A DNA stretch of 64,000 nucleotides from Episyrphus balteatus. Its lineage: Eukaryota; Arthropoda; Insecta; Diptera; Syrphidae. The notes below the pieces were generated by a model, which was not told the DNA's origin, ran no database searches, and saw only the letters and a program-made list of their open reading frames with translations. Location of the stretch: positions 37,569,554 to 37,633,553 of the forward strand of contig NC_079137.1 in the NCBI RefSeq assembly GCF_945859705.1, written 5' to 3'. The number at the start of each line of letters is the position of its first letter. Within the stretch, counting starts at the first letter, position 1. Below, piece after piece: positions 34,535 to 47,073 of the stretch. Both the position numbers and the translations under genes were made by a program.

Positions 34535-37500
34535 AATCCTAATCCAGCATAGCATTCGCTAAAAATATGAATGTTGAAAGTTCGGCTTTTTTGGAAAACA
34601 ATCAAATTTATGTAAAACCTACGAAATTCAGAAAAAATATTTTTCGTGCATAAACTAACGAGGTTTTATTTTTGGATTTTAGGAATGCCCCTAAAAATAA
34701 ATATTAGATAGCTTTTTGTTTAAATTTTTGCATTCATATACAAAAATAAATTATTTAAACTTTTTTTTTACTGCGTAAATTTCGAAATAACTAAGCAAAT
34801 AATGAATTTATTGAATTTTTAAAAAATACGTGTTTTATTATAGCTAAAGCCCTTTCGATTGACATTATTAATTTTAAAATTTACGATGTTGGGTTACAAG
34901 GGGTTAAGTTTAAACTGGAATTAATACTTTATTTATAGCACATTTAAAGCAGGACAATATCTAAGGAAATCTGGTAAATATTTACCTACAATATTTTAAA
35001 GAAGAATGTTAATGGGAATTTATTTCTGTCGAAATGTGTACCGGTTTCTAAAAATTTCCAAGAATAAATTTCTTTGAACAAAAATCTAAATTTCATGATG
35101 AATTCGAGGAAAATTTAAGGGAATCGTTGTCATTCCTTCAAACTCAAAGGACGTTTACATTTACATTTAATATGCAATCAAATAACCCTTAGCCTTAGTG
35201 ATTCTCGGAAATTTTAATTAGATTTTGATATCTTTCGAACAGCTTTGGTCAATATGGTTCTGTCTATACGTTTCAATTTCAACCGAAATGGAATTAAAAT
35301 TAATCATAAATGAAAACACAATAAATTTGTATCGATTTTGTTCATTTTTTATAGTTTAAATGACAAACAAAACATTAAGATGAAATTGAGGAAATCTATA
35401 CTTCGATTTCACGCGATGTAAATGTAACGTTTTCGAAAAAAAAAAATGAAAAATTCTTGAAAATAATTATTTCACTCAATTTCAATTTCGAAAAAAAAAT
35501 ACGTTATTTTTTCACATAACGAACTTTATTTTAAGATTCAAAACGTATTTGGAATTCAAATCATTTTCAAATATCTCCAAAAATACACATCACTAATTTC
35601 AAATTCGTCCCTCCCAAAAAACATCCTAGATCCTACAAAATAATTGATATTTTAAAACAAAATACATGCTACTTTTACAAAAACCCTTTTATAGGTTACA
35701 AAAATTTTATCCCTGGATCTAATCTCAACGAAATTGAATTAAATTCCTACCTCTAATTCTGTATTATGTATAAATATAAACGACCCAGTTGAATGTTTCA
35801 TGTGTCTATTTTAAGGCAATCTAATTCAATCCTTTTACTATACTACCACAAGTGGATTATTTCTTCTTATATAACTGTTATATTTGCCTTTGCATCGATT
35901 TAATTTAATTTCCAAAAAAAATAATTTTCGATTCATTTTGGCACATGTATATCTAATCTATATTTGTCGACTAAAAAACGTGTTACGGATTTAGAAATCA
36001 TCTACAATTCGAATTCATTTGCTTTTTGTGGGGAATTCATAAATATTTGTAGGTATAACAATCCATTCAACTTATGCTGGAATGAGAGGTTAAAAATTCT
36101 ATTTTTATATAAACAACCTTTTTGTGTCTCATGGGGCTTGAAAAAGTTTTTTTTTTTTCGTCTTCTTCGTGATCACATTTAATGGAACCATGTTCCGAAA
36201 CAAAACCCTTTCTTCCTTTATTTTTTTTTTTTCATATATGTCTTCTTCCTTAACACGCAAAGAACAAACTTTTTCTGAAAGGCTAAACAAAGAATCCAAC
36301 CAGATATCCTTGGTAACACAACCCTATTCAAGGACGTTTCAAATTGTTTATTTTTACTTTTTGTTCTAAGGGTTAAGTATTGGATTCATGTGGAAACAAA
36401 CTGTGAACTATAATGCAGAAAAATAAGCTTATATTTATAAAAATAGGCTTGGGAACGACTTTTATGATTTTGATTAAACTTTTTGTCAGTTACTCGTTGA
36501 CGTTAAAAAATTTAAATCTTTAGAGCAAGAACGTGCAACTTAGTTTGCTATTTTATTACTTTTTTTTTGTATCAGAAAAAATACAAATGGAAAAGGAAAA
36601 AAAAACGGAACCTACCACATAATTTTCCATTGAACCGCATTAGAAATAAATGTCACGCAATCCAAATCAAATAAATAGAAATTCCACAAGGGGATTCTCT
36701 TTTTTTTTTCCAAACAAAAAAATGAAAAAAAAATCTTTCAACCTCTCCTTAACATACATAAAATATATGAGAGTATATCCTTGTGCGTGTTTTCTAATAA
36801 ATAATGTGAGAGCACCAATACTCTAGTGTTTTTCCCTGCATCCGGATTGAGAGTAGTAAAGTAGTAAGGTACTTCAACGAAAAAGTATTCTTTGAATATT
36901 TACGCGACGCGTTGGGGTGGAATGAAAGTTATAGAATTTGGGGAATCATCAGCAAGAACTGAATGGGCGAATAGCGAAGGGTGGTAATAAGAGATCACAT
37001 TAATAGGAATTAGCTGGGTAATTGTTGTCTGCGTGTTGTGCGTGCTTGGTGTATTTATCAAAATGGCGGCGGTTGCCGGTATACATATAGAAAATTAGAG
37101 AAAGAGAAGTGCGGTATTTGTTTGTTTAGCGTCGTCGATGTCGTCGTTTTCTCTGTTTGGGGGGATGATTATTTTTTTTTTTTTTTTTTTTGGGAAATTG
37201 ATTAGTTGACGAAGGCAGCAGCACAGGATATGAAAATTTATACAAAATTTTGTTGATACACGTGTAGGTTTGAACGTGCTGCATATAAATTATGCATACG
37301 TCAAAAAAATATGTATGTAGTGTAGGTATATGAAAAATTCAATTTTGTGGTGAAGCCATTTTTGTTTGTGATATTATTTCAGAAGGGTAAATTTGCTGTC
37401 TGTCTGATGTTAGGTGGTTATGGGTCTGTATACAGGGATTTCAAAATAAGGGAAAAGTAAAACTTTTTGCTTAATTATGATGGATGATTTTAATTATTCG

Positions 37501-39311
37501 GAAGAGAGAAAGTGATATTTTAACCTTTTGTGCTCGTGAAAAGTGAGGTTATTGACCTTGATATGGGGTGTGGTTTTGATTTTGTCATCTGGGTGAATTC
37601 ACAGAATTAAACTATATCATGGAACATAACAATGGTTTCTACAAATGTATACAAAAAAACGGCCAATTAATATGGAAGTTTCAAAAACGTTACGAATATT
37701 TGAGTAGCACTCGAGTAACCTTGTACGTTTTTTTTTTTTCAAACCCAACACGTTTATACTCAATTTTTCAGAATTATTTCTTATGGATTTAAATTCACAA
37801 TTAACATATTAAAATAAATCGAAGGATTAACAAAATGAAAACGAAGATATTGACCTCAATGTGCATGTGAACTTGATAAAAATATATTCATGACATGCCA
37901 TAGTTCATGGGCAGTTTCAAACGGTTTTTGTTTATGTTGCAGAGCTATTAACTATTTTGAAGTATGAGATTTGATTATCCGAAACAAGTGGAATATTTTT
38001 GTATCACGTATTCTTGTATTTTTTTTTATAATAAGGAAACTCCATTGAGAGCCTTGTTGAAAGCCCAGGAACTATTTTCTGTTCTGTTTCATTTAAAACT
38101 TTTGTCTGTTCTAATGGAAATTGTTTTATCTTCTTGAGAAAAAAACTTAAAATTTTAATAGTTCCTTATTTGTTCAGTGTTTATGTACATCATCCATATC
38201 TTCTCTCGTTTCTATATAATGTTTGTTTATTTTGTCAATATAGTGAAAGTTTGTTGAGCATTGGATTGTACAAATAATAATTTTCCATTTCGATACAATT
38301 TGATAAAAGTTTTAAATAAGTTTTTGATAGTTTCAAATATTTTTGTATCAAAAACTTTATTTTTAATACAAAAAGCATTAAAATGTAATCAAAATATAAG
38401 AATTGGGTTAAAAAAAGGTATTGTAAGTTATTGTAACTTTGCAAAAAAAAAAGTGGTAAAAAAATACCACAGAATCAATTTTGTCAATTTGATTTCAACA
38501 AATATTTTTTATAGAAGAATTTTAAAACAGATACCTTGTTGTGGATTTTTTGAAAACAAATTTCCAAACATTTTGGAAAATCATTTTTTTTTTTTCGAAA
38601 ACGAACGGACGATTTTTTTTGAAATTTGGTTTTTTTACTAAAACCAAACTTTTAGAGGTCAAAATTTGAAACATTGTTAAGAACAACTGTTAAAACACAG
38701 AACAACTTTTAAAAATTCAATTTTCGAAGGTTTTTTGACTCTAAATATTTTTGAAAATTAAAAAAAAAATTGGAACATTTCCGAATAAATCAGGAACAAC
38801 TTTCAAAAATAATAATTTCAAAAGAGGTGGTTTTACTTGATAATTTCCCTGCTTCGTTGTCATCATTAAAAATTAATGATGCAATGAATAGATAAGAAAT
38901 TGTCTAAGGTACGAATGTCAAAGTGACATTTAATTTAATGTCGTAAATTTACTGATTGCTATTTAAGTTCATGAGTAAAACATTTCAGATTCCTGTTTTT
39001 TTCAAAAAAGATGTTAAAAAAAAAGACAACAAACAGTAGAAGGTCAATGACACTGTGTTACAAAATAAAAATCATGTTAATTACTTTTGAAGTGACCAAG
39101 CAGAGGTTGTAGGTGTCATATCATATTTTGGCACTTAAAATTTTTCATAGACCCTTAAAAATTTTCAAGTTATCGTAAAAAAAAAACCGTTTTCCAATGT
39201 TTTCACATTTCGACGATTTTTTACTTAGTCATTTTTCGGAAAATTTTAGATTTGTTGACAGTTCTAATCAGAGGAGTTCTTGTTCTTTTTGAATATATAT
39301 TCTTATTTTGC
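34535..39311. other. Intronic AT-rich DNA
   Basis: No gene recognised. At about 34890-34907, GTTACAAGGGGTTAAGTT resembles the phrase of element A and may be a relic. AAAATGGCGGC at about 37062 contains a PHO/YY1-type GCCAT core. Short frames up to 126 codons come from A/T-rich text. Confidence 0.4.
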
Positions 39312-40161
39312 TAGGGTAAAAGCGGGTGAGATGGCATACCTTTTTTGTTTTTGTCATATTTTTCAAAGTAAACCTCATTTCATATTTCTAACAATGCAAA
39401 AATGTTTTATATTCAATATCCAACGTATTGTTTGTTTTAAAGAATTTTATGTTTTAAATTTATATTTTTAAATTAATATAGAAAAAAAGTTTAAAAAAAA
39501 CCATCTCCCCCTATAGGGTGGGTGAGATGGCGCATGAATTTGTTTTAGGTTTCTATTGCCAAATTAATTGCACAAATGGTTGAACAATGGAAGGAGTCAA
39601 GCACCAATGCATGCTGTATAATAGATTGCAACTAGTCGTCTATTTTATAAAATTTGAACTTGGCTGAATTACTTAAAAAAATATGTTGAGGGTGATATGG
39701 CACATGCTAAAACTATACTCAATTAAAAAATTCTAGTAGGGAATGCGCCATTTCACCCGCAAAAAACTGCGCCATCTCACCTTTTTGCGCATAACTCATA
39801 TTCGTAAGCACCCATAAAAAGCAGATAGAACTAGAGCTCAGATTTCACACACAATGCATAACTTATACTCTCTTGTATGTATTGGTGTATCAAGGGCATC
39901 TAAGATCCCAACGACTCACAAAATATCGGAACAAAAAAAAAGGGCGAACAAAAAAATTCGAAAAAAATCATCACATGATTTGGTTTGAAATTTTTTTTTA
40001 TTTTTTGTATCACAGATAAAGAAGCGATTACTGGCTACTTCGATTTAAAATATTTAAAGAAAGCTAAAAATATTTTTCGTACATTTTTAGAGCAATAAAT
40101 GTAAAAGATATTTAAAGTGCGCCATCTCACCCGCCGCGCCATATCACCCGCTTTTACCCTA
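39312..40161. mobile_element. Phrase-iterated element C (GCGGGTGAGATGGCGC)
   Basis: An 850-bp element. The left end TAGGGTAAAAGCGGGTGAGA and the right end (other strand TAGGGTAAAAGCGGGTGATA) form a 24-bp inverted repeat with one mismatch, continuing as TGGC. GGTGAGATGGCGCA-like phrases recur inside: forward at about 39520-39536 and 39690-39706; reversed at about 39744-39760, 39769-39782 and 40119-40133. Ends in TAGGG would fit hAT, but no 8-bp duplication is visible at these boundaries. No coding capacity. Confidence 0.72.
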
Positions 40162-40960
40162 AAGCACCAAATTGGGTGTAGATTTTATGGACTGAATCTC
40201 AAAGTACAACATTTTTTCCAGGTTTTTTTTTTAGAATTCGGAGATTGTTTTAAGCTAAATTTCTTTCTCGAATAAAAAATCATAACTTCCACAATTTCTA
40301 ACTGAATAAAAACTTTTTTGATTCAGCATAAATAGAACAAATAAATAATAAAACAAATAGTTTATAAAAAAAAATGTTTCTAGAGTAGGTATATTTATCA
40401 ATTTTTATGCATGTCAAAAAGTCCTTACAATTCTTGTCCAAAAACCTTCAAATCAAAGAAATATTCAACCAGATTGTACTAAACTCATCATCTTTCTTTA
40501 ATTCATCACATCATTCAAAGTGCCTTCCTACTTCCCTTCAAAAATACTTGCCCAAAAAATTGCATTCCACGTATAATGACAAAGTGCACATTGCCATTAC
40601 TATATGCGCCACTGACGAAGACGTTGCGCCACGACTATATCAAAGTTTAAACGATTCCATTATTCTTTTTGTCTGACCTTCAATTCTTTTTAAATAGCCT
40701 ATCATCGTCTGTCAACAAGTACTCGGAACATCCCGAATGCTGCCATTCAACACTGACAGTCTGCAGATGCACAATTGCAGTTGCTGTGCCTTGATGTGAA
40801 TCACATATTAAATTCAAGTTGAGTGTAAACACTTAAGCTATAGAAGAATTTGTCTGTCCAAACTGCTCTTTCAACACAATCCCGTATCCAGACACCCACT
40901 AACCAACAAAAACAAAAAAAAACATCTCGTCTTCCCGCTAAAGGTATCTAAATGAAATTG
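40162..40960. other. Intronic AT-rich DNA
   Basis: No gene. An 89-codon plus-strand frame at 40407-40676 is less biased than most but shows no domain, splice context or homology that I recognise. Confidence 0.4.
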
Positions 40961-41470
40961 GCCAGCATCAAGAATTAATCAGCTGCAGATTTAAGGCCAA
41001 GGTCGCGTCGTCAGTCGTCGTCGTTGTATTTCTTGAGATGCAAACCATTTCCATTTGTTGTGTCTGACGATATCATTGCACGTCCGTCAAAATGTTCGTT
41101 TATTTTTCCAAGAATTTTCATTGCAGTCTTCTGTGGTTTTTTTTGTTTCTTTTTAATGTCGAATTTATTTCGCGGATCATTTTCCGGGCGAGAATAATAG
41201 CCCCGAAATTAGCGTGGGCGATGCAACCGCACCACAGATGCTGGCGACACGTCTCCCATTGACCAAAACTATTGTGGGCAATCCTCCGCAGAGAACACAC
41301 CACACACAGAGGCAGAGCGAGCTCATTTCTGAAGACTCGTGTGACTAGGTAGCTCTATACCTACAGGAGTGGCGACCTCTGTTCATCGTGGTTGACAGGT
41401 ACAACGTCAGGCAGATAGACGTGCAGATTGGCCATGGGGCAGACTAAATGGAAACACACAAAGGAGGTAG
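40961..41470. other. GC-richer intronic block
   Basis: Noticeably more balanced base composition than the flanks, with a TCGTCG tract at about 41006-41030 and no A- or T-runs. This is a candidate conserved intronic regulatory block or an unrecognised exon; no splice-bounded frame was found. Confidence 0.3.
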
Positions 41471-42301
41471 GTAGTATAAACAGTTGCAGTGTGGCATTGT
41501 CTAGCCTGCTTGCTTACCTTGTGTGTTGATGTTTTTTTTTAACCCTGTTGATGGCTAGAGGGTTGGGAGGAAAAAGGGGAGATTTGGAAAAGTTTACACT
41601 AACATGTGTGTGGGTGGGATGGATTTGGATGCTGATGTTTATTTTAAAAGCGCTCATTCCCTTATACCCGCAGCGCATAGCACTTAATGAAAACATACAG
41701 GTGGTTAACGTTTGCGACCCCTCGACTTTTCAGTTCAGTTGAGGCTTTTAATCCGTGCCAGTCAACACAAACGGATAAACACACGCATACACACACACGC
41801 ATGAATGTGTATGAAAGTCATTATTTTCGTAGTTTTTTGTTCGAAAGTATGTAGTATGCATGAAAATGTGGTAGGAATATTTTAAGTATAATCATTAAAG
41901 TTGCGATTTACTGATAGAGCTTTCTAAGGTCAAAAGCAAGATAGCAAACAATTTGAAATCTATTATTGTTTGCAACTTTTTAACTTTTCTTTCTCCTGTT
42001 TGATAGTTTGAAGGTTTTTGTTAAAGCATTAAAAAATTAAGCATTTATTTCGAACTTAAATCCACTTATGTGGTCATGACACAGTTTGTTGAAAATAACC
42101 TAAGTTCTCTCTAATTCCTTCCCATTAGCATCAGGTTAAATTGTATTCAAGGCATTTATTTTAATTTTTTTATTTTAAAAGCTTACAAAAAAAATTATGC
42201 AATTTAAAATCCATGTATTTCTTCTTAAGAATAAAACCATTTTTAAATTTGTATGCGCAAAAAGTTTAAAAATAATTTGTTGAAAACAATCATTTTCAAC
42301 A
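41471..42301. other. Intronic AT-rich DNA
   Basis: Nothing recognisable apart from a short CA-rich tract near 41780-41800. Confidence 0.4.
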
Positions 42302-42697
42302 AAAAAAAAGCAAAAAAAAAAACATGAATTTTTATCTTCTCACGTCATTAATTCCATTTTTTTTCACTAACAACCTATAACAAATTTGTTAAAATCTAAA
42401 AGCTTATTGTCTTAGCTCAAAATATATATATATCGATCAGGTCTATGAGACATCTACAAAAAGAGCTAGAATTTTTTGAACTCGATCAAATTTCATTAAA
42501 AAAAGCAAAAAAAAAAACATTTATTTTTATGTCCTCACGCTATGGAATCAATTTTTTTGTTTGACAACCTATAAAAAATTTTATACCATGTGAAAGCTTA
42601 TTATTTCACCTTTCATATGACGTATCAATCTCATTTCAAAGATGCCTACAAGAGAAGTTAGAATTTTTTAAAGTCAACCATGTCGAATTTCCAGAAT
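42302..42697 (+). repeat. Two diverged direct copies of a ~197-bp unit
   Basis: Units at about 42302-42499 and 42500-42697 share, in order, AAGCAAAAAAAAAAACAT, TTTTTATCTTCTCACG (or TATGTCCTCACG), ACAACCTATAA, AAAGCTTATT and GAATTTTTT. Divergence is high. Confidence 0.55.
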
Positions 42698-43359
42698 GAG
42701 ATTACGGTGGCTGTTCGGGGGGCAACTACAGATCTCCACTGGTGTTTTGAGGTTTTTTGCAAGTTTCTTGATTTAACATTGTGTAGCTTGTAGTAAGTCT
42801 ACCGTTATGTGTGATATACCAAATGAAAGGTAAATGTATCAGGATGCTCATAAAAGTTTAATAATAAATTGTTATCTGCTCTTGGTAAAAAGTTATAACC
42901 TGTTGAATTCTGAAATTTTATTTTACCGTTATCTAAAAATTTTGTGTTTACGAAAATGATGGTCATAGTCTATCATTACTCTATATACTTTATTCCTGTA
43001 TTTTATAAAGAGAAAAAGATAAAAATCAAAAATGATGAAAATCGGTTAAAAACGGTAAAAAAACGTGTTTTTTAAAAACTTGTTTCTTCCGTTATTCAAA
43101 CAAAACTCACTAAACGATTCCAATTTGCACATGTATGCATAAGGCGCATGTCTTATAAGTTTGAGATTTTTTGAACGCTCCAAAAAAAGCTAAAAATCAA
43201 AAACTATCCAAAAATACCCCTAAAAAACAAGGTGTATTTCAAAAATTCATATTTCGAAACGCAGAGACTTAAAAAAAATCCGTATCAGACGCCTATTTTT
43301 TTTTTCTCTTATCTTTTACCTGGCACCTTTAGAATTGTCAAAAAAAATTTCACAGTCTG
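42698..43359. other. Old repeat-like intronic DNA
   Basis: Text in the style of decayed interspersed repeats (for example ATATACCAAATGAAAGGTAA). No gene. Confidence 0.4.
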
Positions 43360-43560
43360 AACAAAAATAGTACCTAACTATTGAGTTTTTTTTAAATTTT
43401 TGTTCGCCTATTTTTAAATTTGAAATCGATTACCTATTTCAAAAACAATTGGTTGAAATATGTACGTAATATTGATTAAAAAATAAGAATTAAATGTATA
43501 ATTCTTTTTTTCTAAGCCAATTTTGAACTGATTTTCATAAAAAAAATATATCGTTTTACA
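43360..43560. repeat. Possible third relative of the palindromic element's arm
   Basis: Shares with the right arm (about 7240-7370) the order T-rich tract, AATCGATTA, ATTTCAAAAACAATTG, TTGAAATA, then AGAAT and a T-rich stretch before a TTTTGAA segment. More diverged than 3010-3460. Confidence 0.4.
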
Positions 43561-43720
43561 CAGTGTAATTTTTTGTTTATGAAAAATTTAAAAAAAAAAT
43601 TCAAACGAAAAATTTAAAAATTAAGAAAAAATCCACATTTTAATAAACAAAGTTTCTAAAAAATTCAGTAACTTGTTTTGAAAATACTAATTAAAATAGG
43701 AAAAATTAATATTACATTTG

Positions 43721-44254
43721 TTATGTTTTATTAGGCTCTTTTGGTCTTTTTGTTTTTGGAATGCGAATAAATAAAAAACTTTATTCCATTCTTTTACCCA
43801 ACGTTTCGTAAGAATTCCTTACTTCTGCAAGTACCTGAAAATTAAGCTGTGATATAAATGTCTTTCTCGTCTAGTTTAATAATTTTTTTTTGCTTGTTTT
43901 ATTTTATATTGTATTTGTTATTTATTTTAAATTTGTGTCAGTGCTGTCGGGAGGATGCAATACGGAGTTTTTAACAATTATAATGTGATTTAATACAAGT
44001 GTAAGAAAGTTAAATTATTTATTTTTGTAACAAAATTATTTATTTAAAATATTTAAAAAATTTTAGTATTTAATATTTATAAAATTAAAATGTATTATTT
44101 GTATTTATATATTTGTAACAGATTGAATAAAGAACAAAAATCCCCTGAAGAAGTAAGGAATTCTTACGAAACGTTGGGTAAAAGAATGGAATAAAGTTTT
44201 TTATTTATTCGCATTCCAAAAACAAAAAGACCAAAAGAGCCTAATAAAACATAA
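43721..44254. mobile_element. Inverted-repeat element with a hammerhead-like motif
   Basis: A 534-bp element. The arms 43721-43826 and 44149-44254 are inverted copies (paired positions sum to 87975), starting TTATGTTTTATTAGGCTCTT. The inner edge of each arm contains, in one strand sense, AGTAAGGAATTCTTACGAAA followed by CGTTGGGTAAAAG. The interior of about 320 bp is AT-rich with no coding. No target duplication is evident directly at the tips. Confidence 0.75.
44145..44178 (+). ncRNA. Hammerhead-ribozyme-like motif (unproven)
   Basis: The right arm reads CTGAAGA (44145-44151, matching the core CUGANGA), then GTAAG-GAATT-CTTAC (44153-44167) as a perfect 5-bp stem II, then GAAA (44168-44171), then CGTT and GGG. 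GGG could pair with the CCC just before the CTGAAGA. This is close to the minimal type I hammerheads with almost no helix III known from Penelope-like elements. Against it, there is one extra A between the core and stem II, and the left arm has TGCAGA where CTGAAGA should be. Confidence 0.35.
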
Positions 44255-46135
44255 TAAATAAGTATAAAAAAGAATTGGTCAAACACAAACAACAATGTAA
44301 TATTACATTTTTTTCTTATTTTTAAAATAAAATTACTAATTTTAATAAATTTTCGTTTTATTTGAAAAAATCCAAATCTTGTTTACGAGAAAGTCAGGAA
44401 TCACAAAAACGGTTATAAACAATTCAAACTTTAATGAACGATTCAAATTTTTTGTATGTAAAAAAATAAGAACTTATTTTCGACAGCACCTACATGTATT
44501 TTTTTAATCAAAATCGTAAGAGCCGTTTTCGAGAAAAACGTATTTTGTGTTAGCATTATAGGAGTCATATCTCATAACTATCCTATAACGATACCTGTCT
44601 TGTCTTGTCTTAATGATGATTAGCAGTTTAGAAGTTATAAGGAAACACACATACAAACCGGTATGGTTTGGTTAACCCTCCTTTTTTTGAAGAAATACTG
44701 AAATAGTTCCTTTATTCATAAAAATAATATTCTTATTAAAAAAAAAAGATGTGTGAAGGACGGATATAAATAAAATAAATGAATTTTGTTGCTTTCTAAA
44801 TTGATCTATTAAAAAAAATATCACTTCCTAGACAAAGCGCTTAAACTCTGTTAAGCTTTCGATTTATTTGTAATAAAAAACAATTTCCTACCCTTAAAAT
44901 CCAAATTAACAAATAATTCCTTTTCCGTTTGGTTTGTGTCTTTAAATCTTTAAAATTCAACTACATTTCCAGCCTTTGCAATTAGCCAATTCAGCTTTTT
45001 ATACTAATTGCTATTGTGGCTACGTTAACAGTTTTTTTTTCATTTTTTTTTTTTTTTGTAACAAGAACATTTAATTTCAATTAATTTAATTAAAAACATC
45101 AATTTAAATTACCGTCACTGGATGTGATTCGATTTTATTTTCATCGTAAATAGGATTATGAGAACATTATCACACAACACAATTCTCTCATAATCCTTTT
45201 CGATTTTGATAATGATGGTTGTAATCTAATTTCATCTACCACCAACACTCTGCTGATATATAGTTTATATCATCCACAGATGAATAGCGTCAAAATTTGT
45301 AAAATTAATTAATAAAATAAAATCGATATTAATTAATCCTCAATTTATCTAGCCAACAACATAATATTATCTCTCCTCGTCATCAATGTTGATGGGTTTA
45401 GATAAAAGTACCTAAATACGTGTGAGTAAGTAATTTATATAGGTATGGTTGCTTGATTGTGGTAAGCCGCCAGCCATCCCGCCATTTTGATTATTTTAAG
45501 CACTAAACACTTTTTGAATATCTTAATTTACCAACCTAAAGTATCATTTTCCAAAAAAGTGAAAATTATACAAAATATTGTTTTTAATTAAGTGAAAATT
45601 TTCTAATTACACAAAATATCATCACAATTAGAGGTTATTCAATTATGAAAATTTTCTCTCTTCCCAAAAAAGATATACGCATCCAAGAGGAGAGAACTAC
45701 AAAAGAGTGTGCCTAAGATAATCCAATTGAGATGTTATTGTATACACTTTTGGAAAGGAACTTTTTAACATAATCATATATTTTTCACACAAAGCACGTA
45801 GAAAATGTGTATTTGGGGGAATATACAGCAATATAAATTTTTGGGGACACTCAAAATAAATGACTCCATAGGTATGCCAGAGTGTTGTTGTTTTCTAGAG
45901 ATACAATAATTTCAACAAAGGTTTTTATATTTTTTTTTATATAAATTTTGTATTCGAAACACACAAAATTTTGCAAAATTCCAAACTCTGAAGGCTGTCG
46001 GTAGACTTTTTTGCTTTGCAAATTTTCTATTTAAAATTTAAAAGGATTTTCAGTTAAATTGGTTTATAAAAATTACCCAAATTACGGTTTTTCAATGAGC
46101 GTTCAATTTTGTAACGATATTTTTAACATTTCTAC
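44255..46135. other. Intronic AT-rich DNA
   Basis: No gene. A 12-bp perfect stem (45152-45163 with 45186-45197, AGGATTATGAGA) with a 22-nt loop is the only structure that stands out. Confidence 0.4.
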
Positions 46136-46286
46136 TCAGAGAGAAAATAAGGCAGGAACAACATGACTCCTGGTATATTTAACTTTATTTCTGGTATATT
46201 TAACATTATTTCTGGTATATTTAATTATATTATGATTTAATAAATCAGAAGTGAAGTTATCCCTGGCTTTGTTTATTCTCCGTGTA
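46136..46286. mobile_element. Probable ~150-bp MITE with internal 21-bp repeats
   Basis: The left edge CAGAGAGAAAATAAGGCAGG and the right edge (other strand CGGAGAATAAACAAAGCCAGG, shortened by one base in places) are imperfect inverted repeats. Between them, CTGGTATATTTAACTTTATTT is present three times at 46170, 46191 and 46213. Confidence 0.45.
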
Positions 46287-47073
46287 CATTTTGATTTCGA
46301 TTAAAAATCTTGCTCTTGTTTCGAAGTAACGACAGGATTACGACTAATTAACTAAAAAATTGGCAAAGTAAACTTTCTTGAAAACTGTGCAGAGTTGTCG
46401 AAAAACTCTTTGTTAAAAGTTTAAGCTGCACAAACCTTGTTAGAATATTTTTTAATCTCAAATACATTAGCGAGATCTTTCCTGACAGCTGCAACAGCTT
46501 CATCATTCTGCACAGACGGACAAGCTTAATATAGCTGTAAGAAACGGTTTGGAAATCGATGATAAACAGGCAACTAAACTGGTAGTACGCAGGTACTTTA
46601 ATTACCTTCAGTAAACAAAAAAAAAAAATAGAACTAAGGTGCTGCCAATTAACATCGATCCGACGCTTCTTAATTGGATTGATTTTCTGCCTCAAAAAAC
46701 AATCGTAAATGCCAAACTATAGTCAACTACAAGAAGGTGTCTTATAATCTGTTCAACTTTGGCTTCTGCCATAATCCAAATATAAATTTAGTTAAACCTA
46801 AGCACTGTCAAAGTTGTGACAAAGACTTAGGTAATTTGTTCTTCACCATTTTGTAATTCCAAGAGACAAGAGCTCTTGGAACTAGCCAGAAAAAAAAAAT
46901 AAAACAAAAACCAATGGTTTTCCTCAACTCAATTTCATTGTCACACACCAGAAATCAAGCCTTTAAGGTTTGATTTGCGACGAGCTCGGCCTTCGAAGGG
47001 GAGAAAATTTCATTGTAATTATACTTTTTTCATCCCTGAGTGTAACAAAAAGCTCTAAGACTGAGTTAAGCTT
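46287..47073. other. Intronic DNA
   Basis: No supportable gene. A 115-codon minus-strand frame (46348-46695) has no domain or splice context. Confidence 0.4.

Noticed and set aside
37062..37075. PHO/YY1 site as a Polycomb element
   Set aside because: A single GCCAT core without clustered partner motifs is expected by chance.
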